Assembly (NCBI GenBank): GCA_041655275.1 | Contig: JBBAFU010000007.1 | Coordinates: 92,126-156,125 of the forward strand | DNA: 64,000 nt | Source of the DNA: JAJYRX01 sp041655275 | GTDB lineage: Bacteria; Pseudomonadota; Gammaproteobacteria; Burkholderiales; Burkholderiaceae_B | Reading direction: 5' to 3' | Shown here: in pieces, positions 18,204-27,303 of the stretch | Layout of the letters: every line of letters begins with the position of its first letter | Numbering within the stretch: position 1 is the first letter of the stretch | Notes under the pieces: generated by a model | What the model saw: only the letters and a program-made list of their open reading frames with translations | Databases searched by the model: none | What the model was told of the DNA's origin: nothing | Program-made: the position numbers and the translations under genes

Positions 18204-18205
18204 CC

Positions 18206-18844
18206 ATGCCCGTTCATGAAATTCGCCATCCCCTGATCCGTCACAAGCTCGGCCTGATGCGCCGCGCGGATCTGAGCACCAAGAACTTCCGCGAAATGTC
18301 CCAGGAGATTGCCGCGCTGCTCACCTACGAGGCATCACGCGATCTGCCGCTGGAGCCCGAGCGGGTGGAAGGCTGGTGCGGGCCCGTGGACGTGGAGAAG
18401 ATTGCCGGCAAGAAGATCACCGTCGTGCCCATACTGCGGGCGGGTATCGGCATGCTGGACGGTGTGCTCAGCCTGATTCCCGGTGCCAAGGTCAGCGTGG
18501 TGGGCATACGGCGCGACGAGGCCACCCTGCAGGCGCAGACCTATGTCGAGCGTCTGGTGGGCCAGCTCGACCAGCGTCTGGCCCTCATCATCGACCCCAT
18601 GCTGGCCACGGGCGGTTCCATGGTCGCCACCATCGACCTGCTCAAGCAGGCCGGCTGCCGCCACATCCGTGCGCTGGTGCTGGTGGCGGCACCCGAAGGC
18701 ATCCGCGTGGTGGAAGCGGCGCATCCCGACGTCGATATCTATGCCGCCTCCGTCGACAGCCATCTGGATGCGAATGCCTATATCGTGCCGGGTCTGGGCG
18801 ATGCGGGCGATCGTATCTTCGGTACGCGCCAGACCGAAGGCTGA
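18206..18844 (+). CDS. upp: Uracil phosphoribosyltransferase
   Basis: Pyrimidine-salvage enzyme converting uracil and PRPP to UMP in the cytoplasm. 212 residues, normal length. The PRPP-binding loop LALIIDPMLATGGSM is intact, as are the uracil-binding C-terminal segment (AYIVPGLGDAGDRIFGT) and the early VPILRAGIGM. It begins two bases after dacB, so probably shares its transcript, although the functions are unrelated. Confidence 0.95.
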   Translation: MPVHEIRHPLIRHKLGLMRRADLSTKNFREMSQEIAALLTYEASRDLPLEPERVEGWCGPVDVEKIAGKKITVVPILRAGIGMLDGVLSLIPGAKVSVVGIRRDEATLQAQTYVERLVGQLDQRLALIIDPMLATGGSMVATIDLLKQAGCRHIRALVLVAAPEGIRVVEAAHPDVDIYAASVDSHLDANAYIVPGLGDAGDRIFGTRQTEG

Positions 18845-18965
18845 GCAGCGCAGCCGGGTGGCAGTGTCCGTCTTGCAATGACGGGGGCTTTGCCATATTC
18901 TGGTTGCAAGTAGGGGTATTCGGAAACGAATGCCTGTTCATCGTGATACAGAACCGGAGCCTGTC

Positions 18966-19283
18966 ATGGCCAAAGCGAAAAATCTCAAGTCTGCTGAAGA
19001 GAAATTCATTACATCGGTGCGCGAAAGCCTGGATGATGCCGAGTCCCTGCTGCGTGAGGCAGCCGAAGCCACCGGCGAGAAAGCCGAGGAGCTGCGCGAG
19101 CGCGCCATGCGTTCGCTGAACCGCACGCGCGATCACATCAGCGACGCCCAGGATGCGCTCGTGGAGCAGGGCTGTCGCGCCGCCCGCGCCACGGATGACT
19201 ATGTGCACGACAATCCCTGGCAGGCCATGGCGGCCGCCGGTCTTGCCGGTCTGGTGCTCGGCCTGCTGATCACGCGCCGCTAG
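18966..19283 (+). CDS. DUF883 (ElaB/YqjD-like) membrane-anchored protein
   Basis: A 105-residue protein with an amphipathic, charged helical N-terminal part (KAEELRERAMRSLNRTRDHI) and one C-terminal membrane segment (about residues 82-100, WQAMAAAGLAGLVLGLLIT) ending in RR. This is the DUF883/YqjD layout; E. coli relatives are ribosome-binding tail-anchored inner-membrane proteins of stationary phase. I choose the ATG at 18966, six bases after a GGAG box; an in-frame upstream start at 18930 lacks support. It leads a yqjD-yqjE-yqjK-like trio. The 121 bases upstream contain no gene; they hold a small ATTCG/CGAAT inverted repeat (18918-18931) of unknown meaning. Confidence 0.85.
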   Translation: MAKAKNLKSAEEKFITSVRESLDDAESLLREAAEATGEKAEELRERAMRSLNRTRDHISDAQDALVEQGCRAARATDDYVHDNPWQAMAAAGLAGLVLGLLITRR

Positions 19284-19302
19284 GCGCCGGTCGATACACC
19301 GC

Positions 19303-19704
19303 ATGGGTTTGCGCCAATCCCTGACGCGCACGTCGGCACTGCTGCTGTCCATCGCGCAGACGCGCCTGAAGCTGTTCTCGCTCGAGTTCGAGGAGCAGAA
19401 AGGCCAGGCGCTGGTCACGCTGGTGCTGGCGGCGGCGGCGCTGGTATGCACGATTCTCGCACTGCTGGTGGTATCGCTGGCGCTGGTCCTGGTTTTCTGG
19501 CCCACCGAACACCGCACGCTTGCCCTCATCCTGCTGGCCCTGGCGTATGTGATGCTCGCGGGTGGCCTGCTGTGGTTGCTGCGCCGCCGTCTGGCGGGCG
19601 CGCCCCCGGCTTTTGCCGCCAGCCTGCAGGCCCTGAAGGAAGATGAGGCGCTGCTGCGGCGGCTGGCCGCCGGGGACGGGGCTGATGATGAGGCCATGCC
19701 ATGA
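19303..19704 (+). CDS. YqjE-family membrane protein (phage-holin-3_6-like)
   Basis: A 133-residue inner-membrane protein with a basic/amphipathic N-terminus and two strong hydrophobic segments (about 46-68 and 73-93), the pattern of the YqjE/putative holin superfamily III group. The name holin reflects a domain label; there are no phage genes nearby. It lies 19 bases after the DUF883 gene and overlaps the next gene by four bases, so the three are probably cotranscribed. Molecular role is unknown. Confidence 0.8.
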   Translation: MGLRQSLTRTSALLLSIAQTRLKLFSLEFEEQKGQALVTLVLAAAALVCTILALLVVSLALVLVFWPTEHRTLALILLALAYVMLAGGLLWLLRRRLAGAPPAFAASLQALKEDEALLRRLAAGDGADDEAMP

Positions 19705-20096
19705 AGCGCGCCCGTTCGCGGCGCGAGCGCCGCATGCAGATCGAGCTCGTACGCCTGCAGGCCAGGGTCGAGCGCAAGGCGCTGGCGCTGGAGGTGCAGG
19801 CCTTGCAGCGCGCCGTCACTCCGGCGGCGCTGGGCCGTTCGTTGCTGTCCAGCACGCCCGTGCGTTCGCTGTCGCACGGCATGCTCATGGGCCTGTCGCG
19901 CTGGTCGGGCCTGCGGCGGCGCTACCCCCTGCTGCTGGCCGCAGCATCGTCGCTGCTGCCCCTGCCCGGCGTGCGCGGCCGGCGTGGCATCGTGGCACGC
20001 CTGGGTCTGGCCGTGCTGGCGGGCCTGCTGGTGTCGCGCCGCCTGAAGCGCCGCGGTCGCGCTGAACTTGCTGAAGCGGACGACAGCCTCTTATAG
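19701..20096 (+). CDS. Hypothetical basic protein in YqjK position
   Basis: A 131-residue, very arginine-rich protein (KRARSRRERRMQ at the start) with a moderately hydrophobic stretch around residues 76-110. Position directly after the DUF883 and YqjE-like genes, with a start overlapping the previous stop (ATGA), matches YqjK-like proteins, though I see no diagnostic motif. Its last six bases overlap the 3' end of the convergent ubiD gene. Function unknown. Confidence 0.65.
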   Translation: MKRARSRRERRMQIELVRLQARVERKALALEVQALQRAVTPAALGRSLLSSTPVRSLSHGMLMGLSRWSGLRRRYPLLLAAASSLLPLPGVRGRRGIVARLGLAVLAGLLVSRRLKRRGRAELAEADDSLL

Positions 20097-21635
20097 GCCC
20101 AGCTGCTGCCACATGGCATCGACGCGGCGGCGCGTGTCCGCGTCCATTTCCAGTACCCGTCCCCACTCCCTATCGGTCTCGCCCGGCCATTTGTTCGTGG
20201 CATCCAGGCCCATCTTGCCGCCCAGGCCGGACACGGGCGAGGCGAAGTCCAGGTAGTCGATGGGCGTGTTTCCGGCCAGTACGGTGTCGCGCACCGGGTC
20301 CATGCGCGTGGTCATGGCCCAGATCACTTCCTTCCAGTCGCGCGCATCGATGTCGTCGTCGACCACGATGATGAACTTGGTGTACATGAACTGGCGCAAT
20401 ATGCTCCAGATGCCGAACATGACGCGCTTGGCGTGGCCGGCGTACTGCTTGCGCATGGAGACCACGGCGATGCGGTAGCTGCAGCCTTCGGGCGGCAGAT
20501 AGAAATCCCGGATCTCGGGCAGCTGCCGGCGCAGCAGGGGCACGAAGACCTCGTTCAGGGCCACGCCCAGCACGGCGGGCTCGTCCGGCGGTTTGCCGGT
20601 GTAGGTACTGTGATAGATGGGGGCTTCGCGCCGGGTGATGCGCTCCACGGTGAATACGGGAAACCAGTCCTGTTCGTTGTAGTAGCCGGTGTGGTCACCG
20701 TAAGGGCCTTCCAGGGCCATCTCATAGCCCGTATCGGGCGGGGGCGGCACGCCTTCGGGCACCTGCGGGGCCACGGCCTGCGCATGGCCGGCGGGCAGGA
20801 TGTGGCCTTCCAGGATGATTTCCGCATGCGCAGGCACTTGCAGCGCGCTGCCCAGTGCTTTTGCGAGCTCGGTGCGTGCACCGCGCAGCAGGCCGGCAAA
20901 CTGATATTCCGACAGGCTGTCGGGAATGGGCGTGACGGCGCCCAGGGTGGTGGCCGGGTCGGCGCCCAGCGCCACGGCGATGGGGAAGGGCTCGCCGGGA
21001 TGGGCAATGGCATGGTCGCGAAAGTCCAGCGCGCCGCCGCGATGGGACAGCCAGCGCATGATGAGCTTGTTGCGCCCCAGCAGCTGCTGGCGGTAGATGC
21101 CCAGGTTCTGCCGCCGTGCGTTCGGGCCGCGCGTGATCACCAGGCCCCAGGTGAGCAGGGGCGCAATATCGCCGGGCCAGCAATGCTGCAGGGGCAGCTG
21201 CTCCAGATCCACGGCATCGCCTTCCAGCACCTGCTGCTGGCAGGGGGCCGAGCGCAGCACGCGCGGATTCATGTCCCACAGCGCCGACTTGAGCATGCCC
21301 ACCTTGGCCACGGTGTCGCGCAGGCCGCGCGGCGGCTCGGGTTCGCGCAGCGCGGCCAGCAGCTCACCGGTTTCGCGCAGGGCCTGTACGTCCCGGGCGC
21401 CCATGCCCCAGGCCACCCGCTGCGGCGTGCCGAACAGGTTGGCGAGTACGGGCATGGCCGCCGGCTGCCCCCGGTGGATGGCGTTTTCAAACAGCAGGGC
21501 CGGACCCGCATCGCGCAGCACGCGATCGCTGATTTCCGTGATTTCCAGATGTGTGGATACCGGATGCGTGATGCGCTTGAGCTCGCCTGCGGCCTCCAGC
21601 CGGTCCAGAAAATCTCTCAGATCGCGGTATTTCAC
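20091..21635 (-). CDS. ubiD: 4-hydroxy-3-polyprenylbenzoate decarboxylase
   Basis: Prenylated-FMN-dependent decarboxylase of ubiquinone biosynthesis. 514 residues, close to E. coli UbiD. The N-terminus MKYRDLRDFLDRLEAAGELKR is the family hallmark; the catalytic E-x-E/R region is represented in ITRREAPIYHSTYTGKPPDEP, and VVDDDIDARDWKEVIWA near residue 415 is typical. Transcribed alone on the minus strand and convergent with the YqjK-like gene. The cofactor-making UbiX is not in the window. Confidence 0.94.
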   Translation of the reverse strand: MKYRDLRDFLDRLEAAGELKRITHPVSTHLEITEISDRVLRDAGPALLFENAIHRGQPAAMPVLANLFGTPQRVAWGMGARDVQALRETGELLAALREPEPPRGLRDTVAKVGMLKSALWDMNPRVLRSAPCQQQVLEGDAVDLEQLPLQHCWPGDIAPLLTWGLVITRGPNARRQNLGIYRQQLLGRNKLIMRWLSHRGGALDFRDHAIAHPGEPFPIAVALGADPATTLGAVTPIPDSLSEYQFAGLLRGARTELAKALGSALQVPAHAEIILEGHILPAGHAQAVAPQVPEGVPPPPDTGYEMALEGPYGDHTGYYNEQDWFPVFTVERITRREAPIYHSTYTGKPPDEPAVLGVALNEVFVPLLRRQLPEIRDFYLPPEGCSYRIAVVSMRKQYAGHAKRVMFGIWSILRQFMYTKFIIVVDDDIDARDWKEVIWAMTTRMDPVRDTVLAGNTPIDYLDFASPVSGLGGKMGLDATNKWPGETDREWGRVLEMDADTRRRVDAMWQQLGL

Positions 21636-21805
21636 GTTTGTCAGCCCTCGATTGTCAGCTTTTCAGGTTGAGGTTACATTAATGGGCCGGTTGGGTTGGC
21701 TTGTTGGGGTTGATCGGTCGGCACAGCCTGCAAGCTTACCACCCCTTTCCGCTCATTTTGTCATCCTTGGGTCGCGGTTTCCGGTGCCTGCGACCGGTGC
21801 TTTTC

Positions 21806-22735
21806 ATGGTCGATGCCGTTTGCCACTCCAGGGGGCCAGGCCCCGCACGGCTGGCTGCCGCCTTTGGGCGGGGCCTGGCACGTGGTGTACAGCGTTTTGT
21901 GCAATTATGTACGGTCTACCTGGGCATTGCCGTTCTCGTGAGCCTGACCCTGCTGGCCATCGTGCCCAGCCTGCGCAATCAGGCGGTACATGCGCACAGG
22001 CTGCTGGCTTTTGACCTTCAGTCCGACAGCCTCTGGCAGGCGCGCCCTTCGCAGCCGCGTGACGAGGCCGATCCCGGCGCACAGGTATCCCCCCTGCTGG
22101 CCGCCGAAGAACTCACCTGGGCGGGCGATGACAACGGCAAGGCGGTCAATGGCCAGCGCGCGGGCGAGCGTGTGGCGCTGCCCGAGCTGAATTTCACGCT
22201 GGCGCTGGCCGAGTCCGAGCACAGCGACGCGCTGCCCGGCGTATCGGCATCGCAGGCCAAGGCCTTGCGCAACTATATTGCACGCAAATACCGCATCGCC
22301 GGCAGCGTTGCCGGGGCGCTCATACAGACGGCCTTCCTGGTCGGCCAGGAGCGCGATCTGGATCCGCAGCTGCTGCTCGCGGTGATCGCCATTGAATCGC
22401 GCTACAACCCCTATGCGGAAAGCCATGCCGGCGCCCAGGGGCTGATGCAGGTCATGACGCGCGTCCACGAGGACAAGTTCGCCGCTTTCGGCGAAGGCCC
22501 CATGGCGGCCGTTCACCCCCTGGCCAATATGCGCGTCGGCGCGCAGATCCTCGACGATTGCATCCGGCGCCGGGGCAGTCTGGATGGCGGGCTGGCCTGC
22601 TATGTGGGTGCCACCGGCCCGGGCGACGGCGGCTACGGCGCCAAGGTCAAGGCCGAGTGGCGACGGTTGGCACTGGCCTCGGGGATTGCCATCACGCGCG
22701 AGGATGGCGGCAGGTTGAAAGGCCCGGCGCAGTAG
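21806..22735 (+). CDS. Lytic transglycosylase, SLT domain
   Basis: Peptidoglycan-cleaving enzyme of 309 residues. A membrane segment at about residues 38-58 (VYLGIAVLVSLTLLAIVPSL) anchors or exports it; the C-terminal half is a Slt70-type lysozyme-like domain with catalytic Glu in AIESRYNPYAESHAGAQGLMQ and a downstream GLACYVGATG, where the family usually has an AYN motif. I use the ATG at 21806; the open frame extends to 21701, but that part is low-complexity and lacks a ribosome site. The 170 bases between ubiD and this gene show nothing else recognisable. Confidence 0.88.
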   Translation: MVDAVCHSRGPGPARLAAAFGRGLARGVQRFVQLCTVYLGIAVLVSLTLLAIVPSLRNQAVHAHRLLAFDLQSDSLWQARPSQPRDEADPGAQVSPLLAAEELTWAGDDNGKAVNGQRAGERVALPELNFTLALAESEHSDALPGVSASQAKALRNYIARKYRIAGSVAGALIQTAFLVGQERDLDPQLLLAVIAIESRYNPYAESHAGAQGLMQVMTRVHEDKFAAFGEGPMAAVHPLANMRVGAQILDDCIRRRGSLDGGLACYVGATGPGDGGYGAKVKAEWRRLALASGIAITREDGGRLKGPAQ

Positions 22736-22754
22736 GGCATCGGCCTGATGTGCC

Positions 22755-22778
22755 GGGCTGCTGTTGTGCCGGCAGCCC
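22755..22778. terminator. Hairpin between convergent genes, possible bidirectional terminator
   Basis: A seven-base inverted repeat (GGGCTGC at 22755-22761 and GCAGCCC at 22772-22778, ten-base loop) lies exactly between the stops of the transglycosylase and the convergent aminotransferase. There is no T-tract, so intrinsic termination is only a possibility. Confidence 0.35.
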
Positions 22779-23966
22779 TTATGCCAGCAGCCGGCGCAGT
22801 CGGTCCATGGCCTCTTCCAGGCGTTCCAGCCCCGTGGCGTAGGACAGGCGCAGGCTGGTGGCGGCGTGTGCCGGGCCGAAGTCATGGCCGGGCACGGCGG
22901 CGATGCCGGCCTCGTGCAGCAGGCGCTGTGAAAATGCCTTGCTGTCCCGGCTGTGTGCGCGAATGTCGGTATAGATGTAGAAAGCGCCGTCGGGATGGAC
23001 GGGCACATGCAGGCCCACGGCCTCGAGCTCGGGCAGCAGATAGTCGCGCCGCTGCTTGAACGACAGCCGGCGCTTCTCGTAGATCTGCAATACTTCGGGC
23101 TCGAAGCAGGTGACGGCGGCGTGCTGGGCCAGTGAGGGGGCGCATATGGTCAGGCTGGACGCCATGCGCTCCAGCGTGGGTGTCAGCGTGGCGGGGGCGA
23201 CCAGCCACCCCAGGCGCCAGCCCGTCATGTGAAAATACTTGGAGAAGCTGTTGATGATGACAATGTCGTCATCCAGGGCGAGCGCACTCTGCGGCGCTTC
23301 CCCGTAGTACAGGCCGAGGTAGATCTCGTCCATGATGATGAAGCCGCCGCGGGCGCGTACCGCATCGATGAGCGCGCGCAGGGCGCTGCGTTCCATGGTG
23401 GTGCCCGTGGGATTGCTGGGCGAGGCGATGAGCACGCCGCGTGTGGCCGGGCCCCAGTGGGCTTCCACCCGGGCGGCATCGAGCTGGAAGCGCTGCGTGG
23501 CGTCGCAGGGAATCAGGCGCGGCACACCGCCGGCTGCACGCACGAAGTTCTGGTTGGCCGGATACGAAGGATCGGGCATGAGCACTTCGTCGCCCGCGTC
23601 GATGAGCCCCAGACAGGCCAGCATCAGGGCGCCCGAAGCCCCTGCCGTGACCAGGATGCGCGAGGCGTCGACGGTCGCGCCGTAATGGCTGGCGTAGTGA
23701 TGGGCGATGGCTTCACGCAGCATGACCAGGCCGGCGGGCTCGGTATAGCCCGACAGACCGGCCCGGGCGGCGCGTTCCAGCGTATCGAGCACGGGGCTCG
23801 GTGCGGTAAAGTCGGGTTCGCCGATGCCCAGGCTGATGATGTCGCGACCCTGGGCCGACAGCGCCGCCGCCTGTTTGAACAGTTCGACAACCTGGAACGG
23901 CAGCAGGTCGCGGGTACGTCGGGCGGGCTGGGTCATGGCATTGGCAATTTCGGGGTAAAAAGGCAT
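22779..23966 (-). CDS. Pyridoxal-phosphate aminotransferase, class I/II
   Basis: Fold-type I PLP enzyme of 395 residues, cytoplasmic. Recognisable features: ISLGIGEPDFTAPSPVL near the N-terminus, TAGASGALMLA (PLP phosphate), SPSNPTGTT, DEIYLGLYYG and the Schiff-base lysine in NSFSKYFHMTGWRLGW. The general look is that of aspartate/aromatic or alanine-type aminotransferases; the amino acid specificity cannot be read from this. The start is taken at 23966; an in-frame ATG ten codons in is possible. It is divergent from the next gene by only 26 bases. Confidence 0.88.
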   Translation of the reverse strand: MPFYPEIANAMTQPARRTRDLLPFQVVELFKQAAALSAQGRDIISLGIGEPDFTAPSPVLDTLERAARAGLSGYTEPAGLVMLREAIAHHYASHYGATVDASRILVTAGASGALMLACLGLIDAGDEVLMPDPSYPANQNFVRAAGGVPRLIPCDATQRFQLDAARVEAHWGPATRGVLIASPSNPTGTTMERSALRALIDAVRARGGFIIMDEIYLGLYYGEAPQSALALDDDIVIINSFSKYFHMTGWRLGWLVAPATLTPTLERMASSLTICAPSLAQHAAVTCFEPEVLQIYEKRRLSFKQRRDYLLPELEAVGLHVPVHPDGAFYIYTDIRAHSRDSKAFSQRLLHEAGIAAVPGHDFGPAHAATSLRLSYATGLERLEEAMDRLRRLLA

Positions 23967-23992
23967 TGTATCTTCAGGGAGGGCTCGGGCTC

Positions 23993-24919
23993 ATGCAGTC
24001 ATCATCGCGTCGCGCATTTCTGGGCGGCCGCCGTCAGGCGTCCACGCCCTGGGGTCAATTCTGCCAGAGGGTACGCCGCAGCGTACAGGGCGAGTTTGCG
24101 GAATTCCGCATCGAAGGCAGTGCAGGCAATGCGCGCCTGACCGTCGAGGATGCGGCGGATATCCATCATGTGCGCGCGCTGTGCGAAGCGTATGACGTTA
24201 TCCTGGGCCTTGATGGCCTGGCCCTGCCGGCGCGTGCGCGCGAGCTGCCCGTGGTCTGGCTGCGCCCGGGCAAGGGTCTGGCGCGCATGCAGCCCGTGGC
24301 GCCGGGCAGCCGCAAGTGGTTCGTCCAGCCGGGCTGCACGCTGGGCGAGCTGGCCGGGGCCGGGCTGCGCCAGTTTGCCGACCTGCCGGCACACCTGAGC
24401 GTGGCCGCCTGGCTGGCGGATCGCAGCCTGGTTGACTATGCCCCCGGCCGCACGGCGGCTTCGGGCGTGGAGCACCTGTCACTGATGCTGGGCGACGGCG
24501 AAGTCGTCACCCTGGGCCCTTTCGGGCGCAATGACCGCAAGGCGCTTCAGGGCCTGCGACTGCAGCAGCTCGTGCCCGCGCTGTTCCGTCTGGCGGTGCG
24601 CCCGGAGTGGCGCGCCGGCCTGCAGGCCGGCTTCTGGCCCGGGCGCTACCGCCTGGATGTGCTGATGCGTGAAGATGCCCCCATCAATCTGGCCCAGCTG
24701 TGTCTGGGGCATGGCGGCGATCTGGGCTGGGTGCAGTGGCTGGTGCTGGATGCCGATGCCGAAGGCATGGCGGCGTCGGATGCGCCGGCGGCACGGTATT
24801 ACGGCGGGGAGATGCTCGAGCAGATGGGCTTTGCGACCCGGGCCATGGAGATGGATCATGAGGTGAAGTCACTCTTCGATCCCGGGCGCGTGCTTTCCGA
24901 CCCGGGGCAGCAGCTCTAG
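23993..24919 (+). CDS. Degenerate FAD-linked oxidase-like protein (GlcD/PCMH-related)
   Basis: A 308-residue cytoplasmic-looking protein without a clear family motif set. Several stretches resemble FAD-binding type 4 (PCMH) oxidases such as GlcD: WFVQPGCTLGELAGAGLR near residue 112, an ASGVEHLSLMLGDGEVVTLG block near residue 155, and the C-terminal SLFDPGRVLSDPGQ, comparable to the family's final LFDPxGILNPGK. The glycine-rich flavin-binding loop is not present, so it may have lost catalysis. The early SRRAFLGG resembles a twin-arginine motif but is not followed by a hydrophobic core. ATG at 23993 follows an AGGGAGGG box. Homologues in Bordetella-type genomes, as I recall them, are hypothetical proteins. 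Confidence 0.65.
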   Translation: MQSSSRRAFLGGRRQASTPWGQFCQRVRRSVQGEFAEFRIEGSAGNARLTVEDAADIHHVRALCEAYDVILGLDGLALPARARELPVVWLRPGKGLARMQPVAPGSRKWFVQPGCTLGELAGAGLRQFADLPAHLSVAAWLADRSLVDYAPGRTAASGVEHLSLMLGDGEVVTLGPFGRNDRKALQGLRLQQLVPALFRLAVRPEWRAGLQAGFWPGRYRLDVLMREDAPINLAQLCLGHGGDLGWVQWLVLDADAEGMAASDAPAARYYGGEMLEQMGFATRAMEMDHEVKSLFDPGRVLSDPGQQL

Positions 24920-25008
24920 GGCGGCTCTGCGGCGATCCCTGCGCTATCCCATAAAGTGAAAAGTGGGGCTAGAATGGTTGCTCGTTTTTCATACAGGCAG
25001 CAAGGGTC

Positions 25009-27303
25009 ATGGAAGAGAATTTTCGCAAGGCAGCGCTTGAGTATCACGAGCAGGGAAAACCGGGCAAGATTGCCGTCACGCCCACCAAACAGCTTTCCAA
25101 TCAGCGCGATCTGGCGCTGGCCTATTCGCCGGGTGTGGCAGCTGCCTGTGAAGAGATCGTGGTCGATCCGCAGAACGCCTTCCGCTACACCGCCAGGGGC
25201 AATCTGGTCGGCGTCATCACCAATGGTTCTGCGGTGCTGGGCCTGGGCAACATCGGCGCCCTGGCATCCAAGCCCGTCATGGAAGGCAAGGGCGTACTGT
25301 TCAAGACCTTTGCCGGCATCGATGTCTTCGACATCGAGATCGACGAGAGCGATCCCGACAAGCTGGTCGAGATCATCGCCGGGCTGGAGCCCACTTTCGG
25401 CGGTATCAACCTTGAAGATATCAAGTCTCCCGATTGCTTCGTCGTCGAAAGCAAGCTGCGCGAGCGCATGCGTATTCCCGTTTTCCATGATGACCAGCAT
25501 GGCACGGCCATCTGCGTGTCGGCGGCATTGCTCAATGGCCTGAAAGTCACCGGCAAGGCGCTCACCGAAGTCAAGGTTGTGGTATCCGGCGCCGGGGCCG
25601 CCGCCATGGCCTGCCTGGACCTGCTGGTCGAGCTGGGGATGCCGGAAGACAATGTCTGGCTGACGGATATCGAAGGCGTGGTCTACGAAAGGCGTACCGT
25701 GCTCATGGACGAGCGCAAGGCGCGCTATGCGCAGAAGACGGATGCGCGCGTGCTGGGTGAGGTGATCGACGACGCCGATGTCTTCCTGGGCCTGTCGGCC
25801 GGCGGCGTGCTCAAGCCCGAGATGGTCAAGCGCATGGGGGCCCAGCCGCTCATCCTCGCGCTCGCCAACCCGCAGCCCGAGATCCTGCCGGAAGACGCCC
25901 ACGCCGTGCGCGGCGATATCGTCATGGCCACGGGCCGTTCCGACTATCCCAACCAGGTCAACAACGTCCTGTGCTTTCCCTATATCTTCCGCGGTGCGCT
26001 GGATGTGGGAGCGACGGCCATCACGCGCGGCATGGAAAAGGCTGCCGTCATGGCCATCTGCGAGCTGGCGCAGGAAGAGGCCAATGATGTGGTCGCAGCC
26101 GCCTACGGCTCGGTCGAGCTGTCCTTCGGGCCGCAGTACATCATTCCCAAGCCTTTCGATCCGCGACTCATCGTGCGCATTGCACCGGCCGTGGCCCGGG
26201 CGGCCATGGACGATGGCGTGGCCACGCGTCCCATCGAGGATCTGCGCGCCTATGTCGATCAGCTGCAGCATTTCGTCTACCGCTCCGGCGCCTTCATGAA
26301 GCCGCTGTTCTTCGACGTGAAGACCGTGGTGGGCGAAGGCGGGTGCAACCGCATCGTGTTCACCGAGGGCGAAGACGAGCGCGTCCTGCGGGCCGTGCAG
26401 ATCCTGGTCGATGAAAAGCTCGTGCGGCCCATACTGGTGGGCCGGCGCAGCGTGCTGGAGACGCGCATCCGCCGCTTCGGCCTGCGCATTCGCCTGGACG
26501 AGGACGTGGAGGTGACCGATCCCGAGCACGACGACCGCTTCGACCGCTACTGGAAGGCCTATTGGGAAATCATGTGCCGGCGCGGCATCAACCGCGAGAT
26601 GGCACGCGTCGAGATGCGCCGCCGCCTCACACTCATCGGCGCCATGATGGTGCGCCTGGGCGAGGCCGACGGCATGATCTGCGGCACGGTGGGCTCCTAT
26701 GGCAATCACCTGCGCTTCATCGACGAAGTCATCGGCCTGCGGCCCGGCAGCAATACCTATGCGGCGATGAACATCCTCCTGCTCGAATCGCGCACCGTCG
26801 CACTCGTGGACACCCATGTGAACGATGATCCCGATGCGGAGCAGGTGGCCGAGATCACCATGGCGGCCGCCGATGAGCTGCGCCGCCTGAATATCGAGCC
26901 CAAGGCGGCGCTGCTGTCGCGCTCCAATTTCGGCACGGGCAGTTCCTCGTCGGGGACCAAGATGCAGCAGGCTGTGGCGCTGGTGCGCGAACGTGACCCC
27001 GCACTCGAGATCGACGGCGAGATGCACGGCGACTGCGCGCTCGACGAGGCGCTGCGCCGGCGCATACTGCCCACCACCACGCTGTCGGGCGAAGCCAACC
27101 TGCTGGTATGCCCGAACGTGGATGCCGGCAATATTGCCTACAACCTGCTCAAGACCGCCGCCGGAGGCAATATCGCCGTCGGACCCTTCCTGCTCGGCGT
27201 TGACGCCCCCGTGAATATTCTGACGTCCAGTTCCACCGTGCGCCGCATCGTCAACATGGCGGTACTGACCGTGCTCGATGCGAACCGGCCGCGCGACGAC
27301 TGA
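25009..27303 (+). CDS. maeB: NADP-dependent malic enzyme with phosphotransacetylase-like domain
   Basis: Oxidative decarboxylation of malate to pyruvate with NADP reduction. 764 residues, the size of the two-domain MaeB type. Residues about 1-430: malic enzyme, with AYSPGVAAACEEI, the metal-binding CFVVESKLRERM...FHDDQHGTA region and a Rossmann fold with VSGAGAAAMACL. Residues about 435-764: a Pta-like regulatory domain (EGEDERVLRAVQIL, then AVGPFLLGVDAPVNIL) thought to bind acetyl-CoA. The 89-base upstream gap holds a TAGAAT hexamer at 24970-24975 that could be its -10 box. Its end overlaps the patatin gene by 26 bases. Confidence 0.94.
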   Translation: MEENFRKAALEYHEQGKPGKIAVTPTKQLSNQRDLALAYSPGVAAACEEIVVDPQNAFRYTARGNLVGVITNGSAVLGLGNIGALASKPVMEGKGVLFKTFAGIDVFDIEIDESDPDKLVEIIAGLEPTFGGINLEDIKSPDCFVVESKLRERMRIPVFHDDQHGTAICVSAALLNGLKVTGKALTEVKVVVSGAGAAAMACLDLLVELGMPEDNVWLTDIEGVVYERRTVLMDERKARYAQKTDARVLGEVIDDADVFLGLSAGGVLKPEMVKRMGAQPLILALANPQPEILPEDAHAVRGDIVMATGRSDYPNQVNNVLCFPYIFRGALDVGATAITRGMEKAAVMAICELAQEEANDVVAAAYGSVELSFGPQYIIPKPFDPRLIVRIAPAVARAAMDDGVATRPIEDLRAYVDQLQHFVYRSGAFMKPLFFDVKTVVGEGGCNRIVFTEGEDERVLRAVQILVDEKLVRPILVGRRSVLETRIRRFGLRIRLDEDVEVTDPEHDDRFDRYWKAYWEIMCRRGINREMARVEMRRRLTLIGAMMVRLGEADGMICGTVGSYGNHLRFIDEVIGLRPGSNTYAAMNILLLESRTVALVDTHVNDDPDAEQVAEITMAAADELRRLNIEPKAALLSRSNFGTGSSSSGTKMQQAVALVRERDPALEIDGEMHGDCALDEALRRRILPTTTLSGEANLLVCPNVDAGNIAYNLLKTAAGGNIAVGPFLLGVDAPVNILTSSSTVRRIVNMAVLTVLDANRPRDD

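Noticed and set aside
19303..19704. Prophage holin
   Set aside because: The domain label fits YqjE-like membrane proteins, the flanking DUF883 and YqjK-like genes are chromosomal housekeeping, and no phage gene is nearby.
21636..21805. Extended N-terminus or small gene before the lytic transglycosylase
   Set aside because: The open frame from 21701 is low in protein character and has no ribosome site, while the ATG at 21806 directly precedes the anchor region.
23993..24080. Twin-arginine signal peptide in the flavin-oxidase-like protein
   Set aside because: SRRAFLGG fits the motif but is followed by charged residues and no hydrophobic core.
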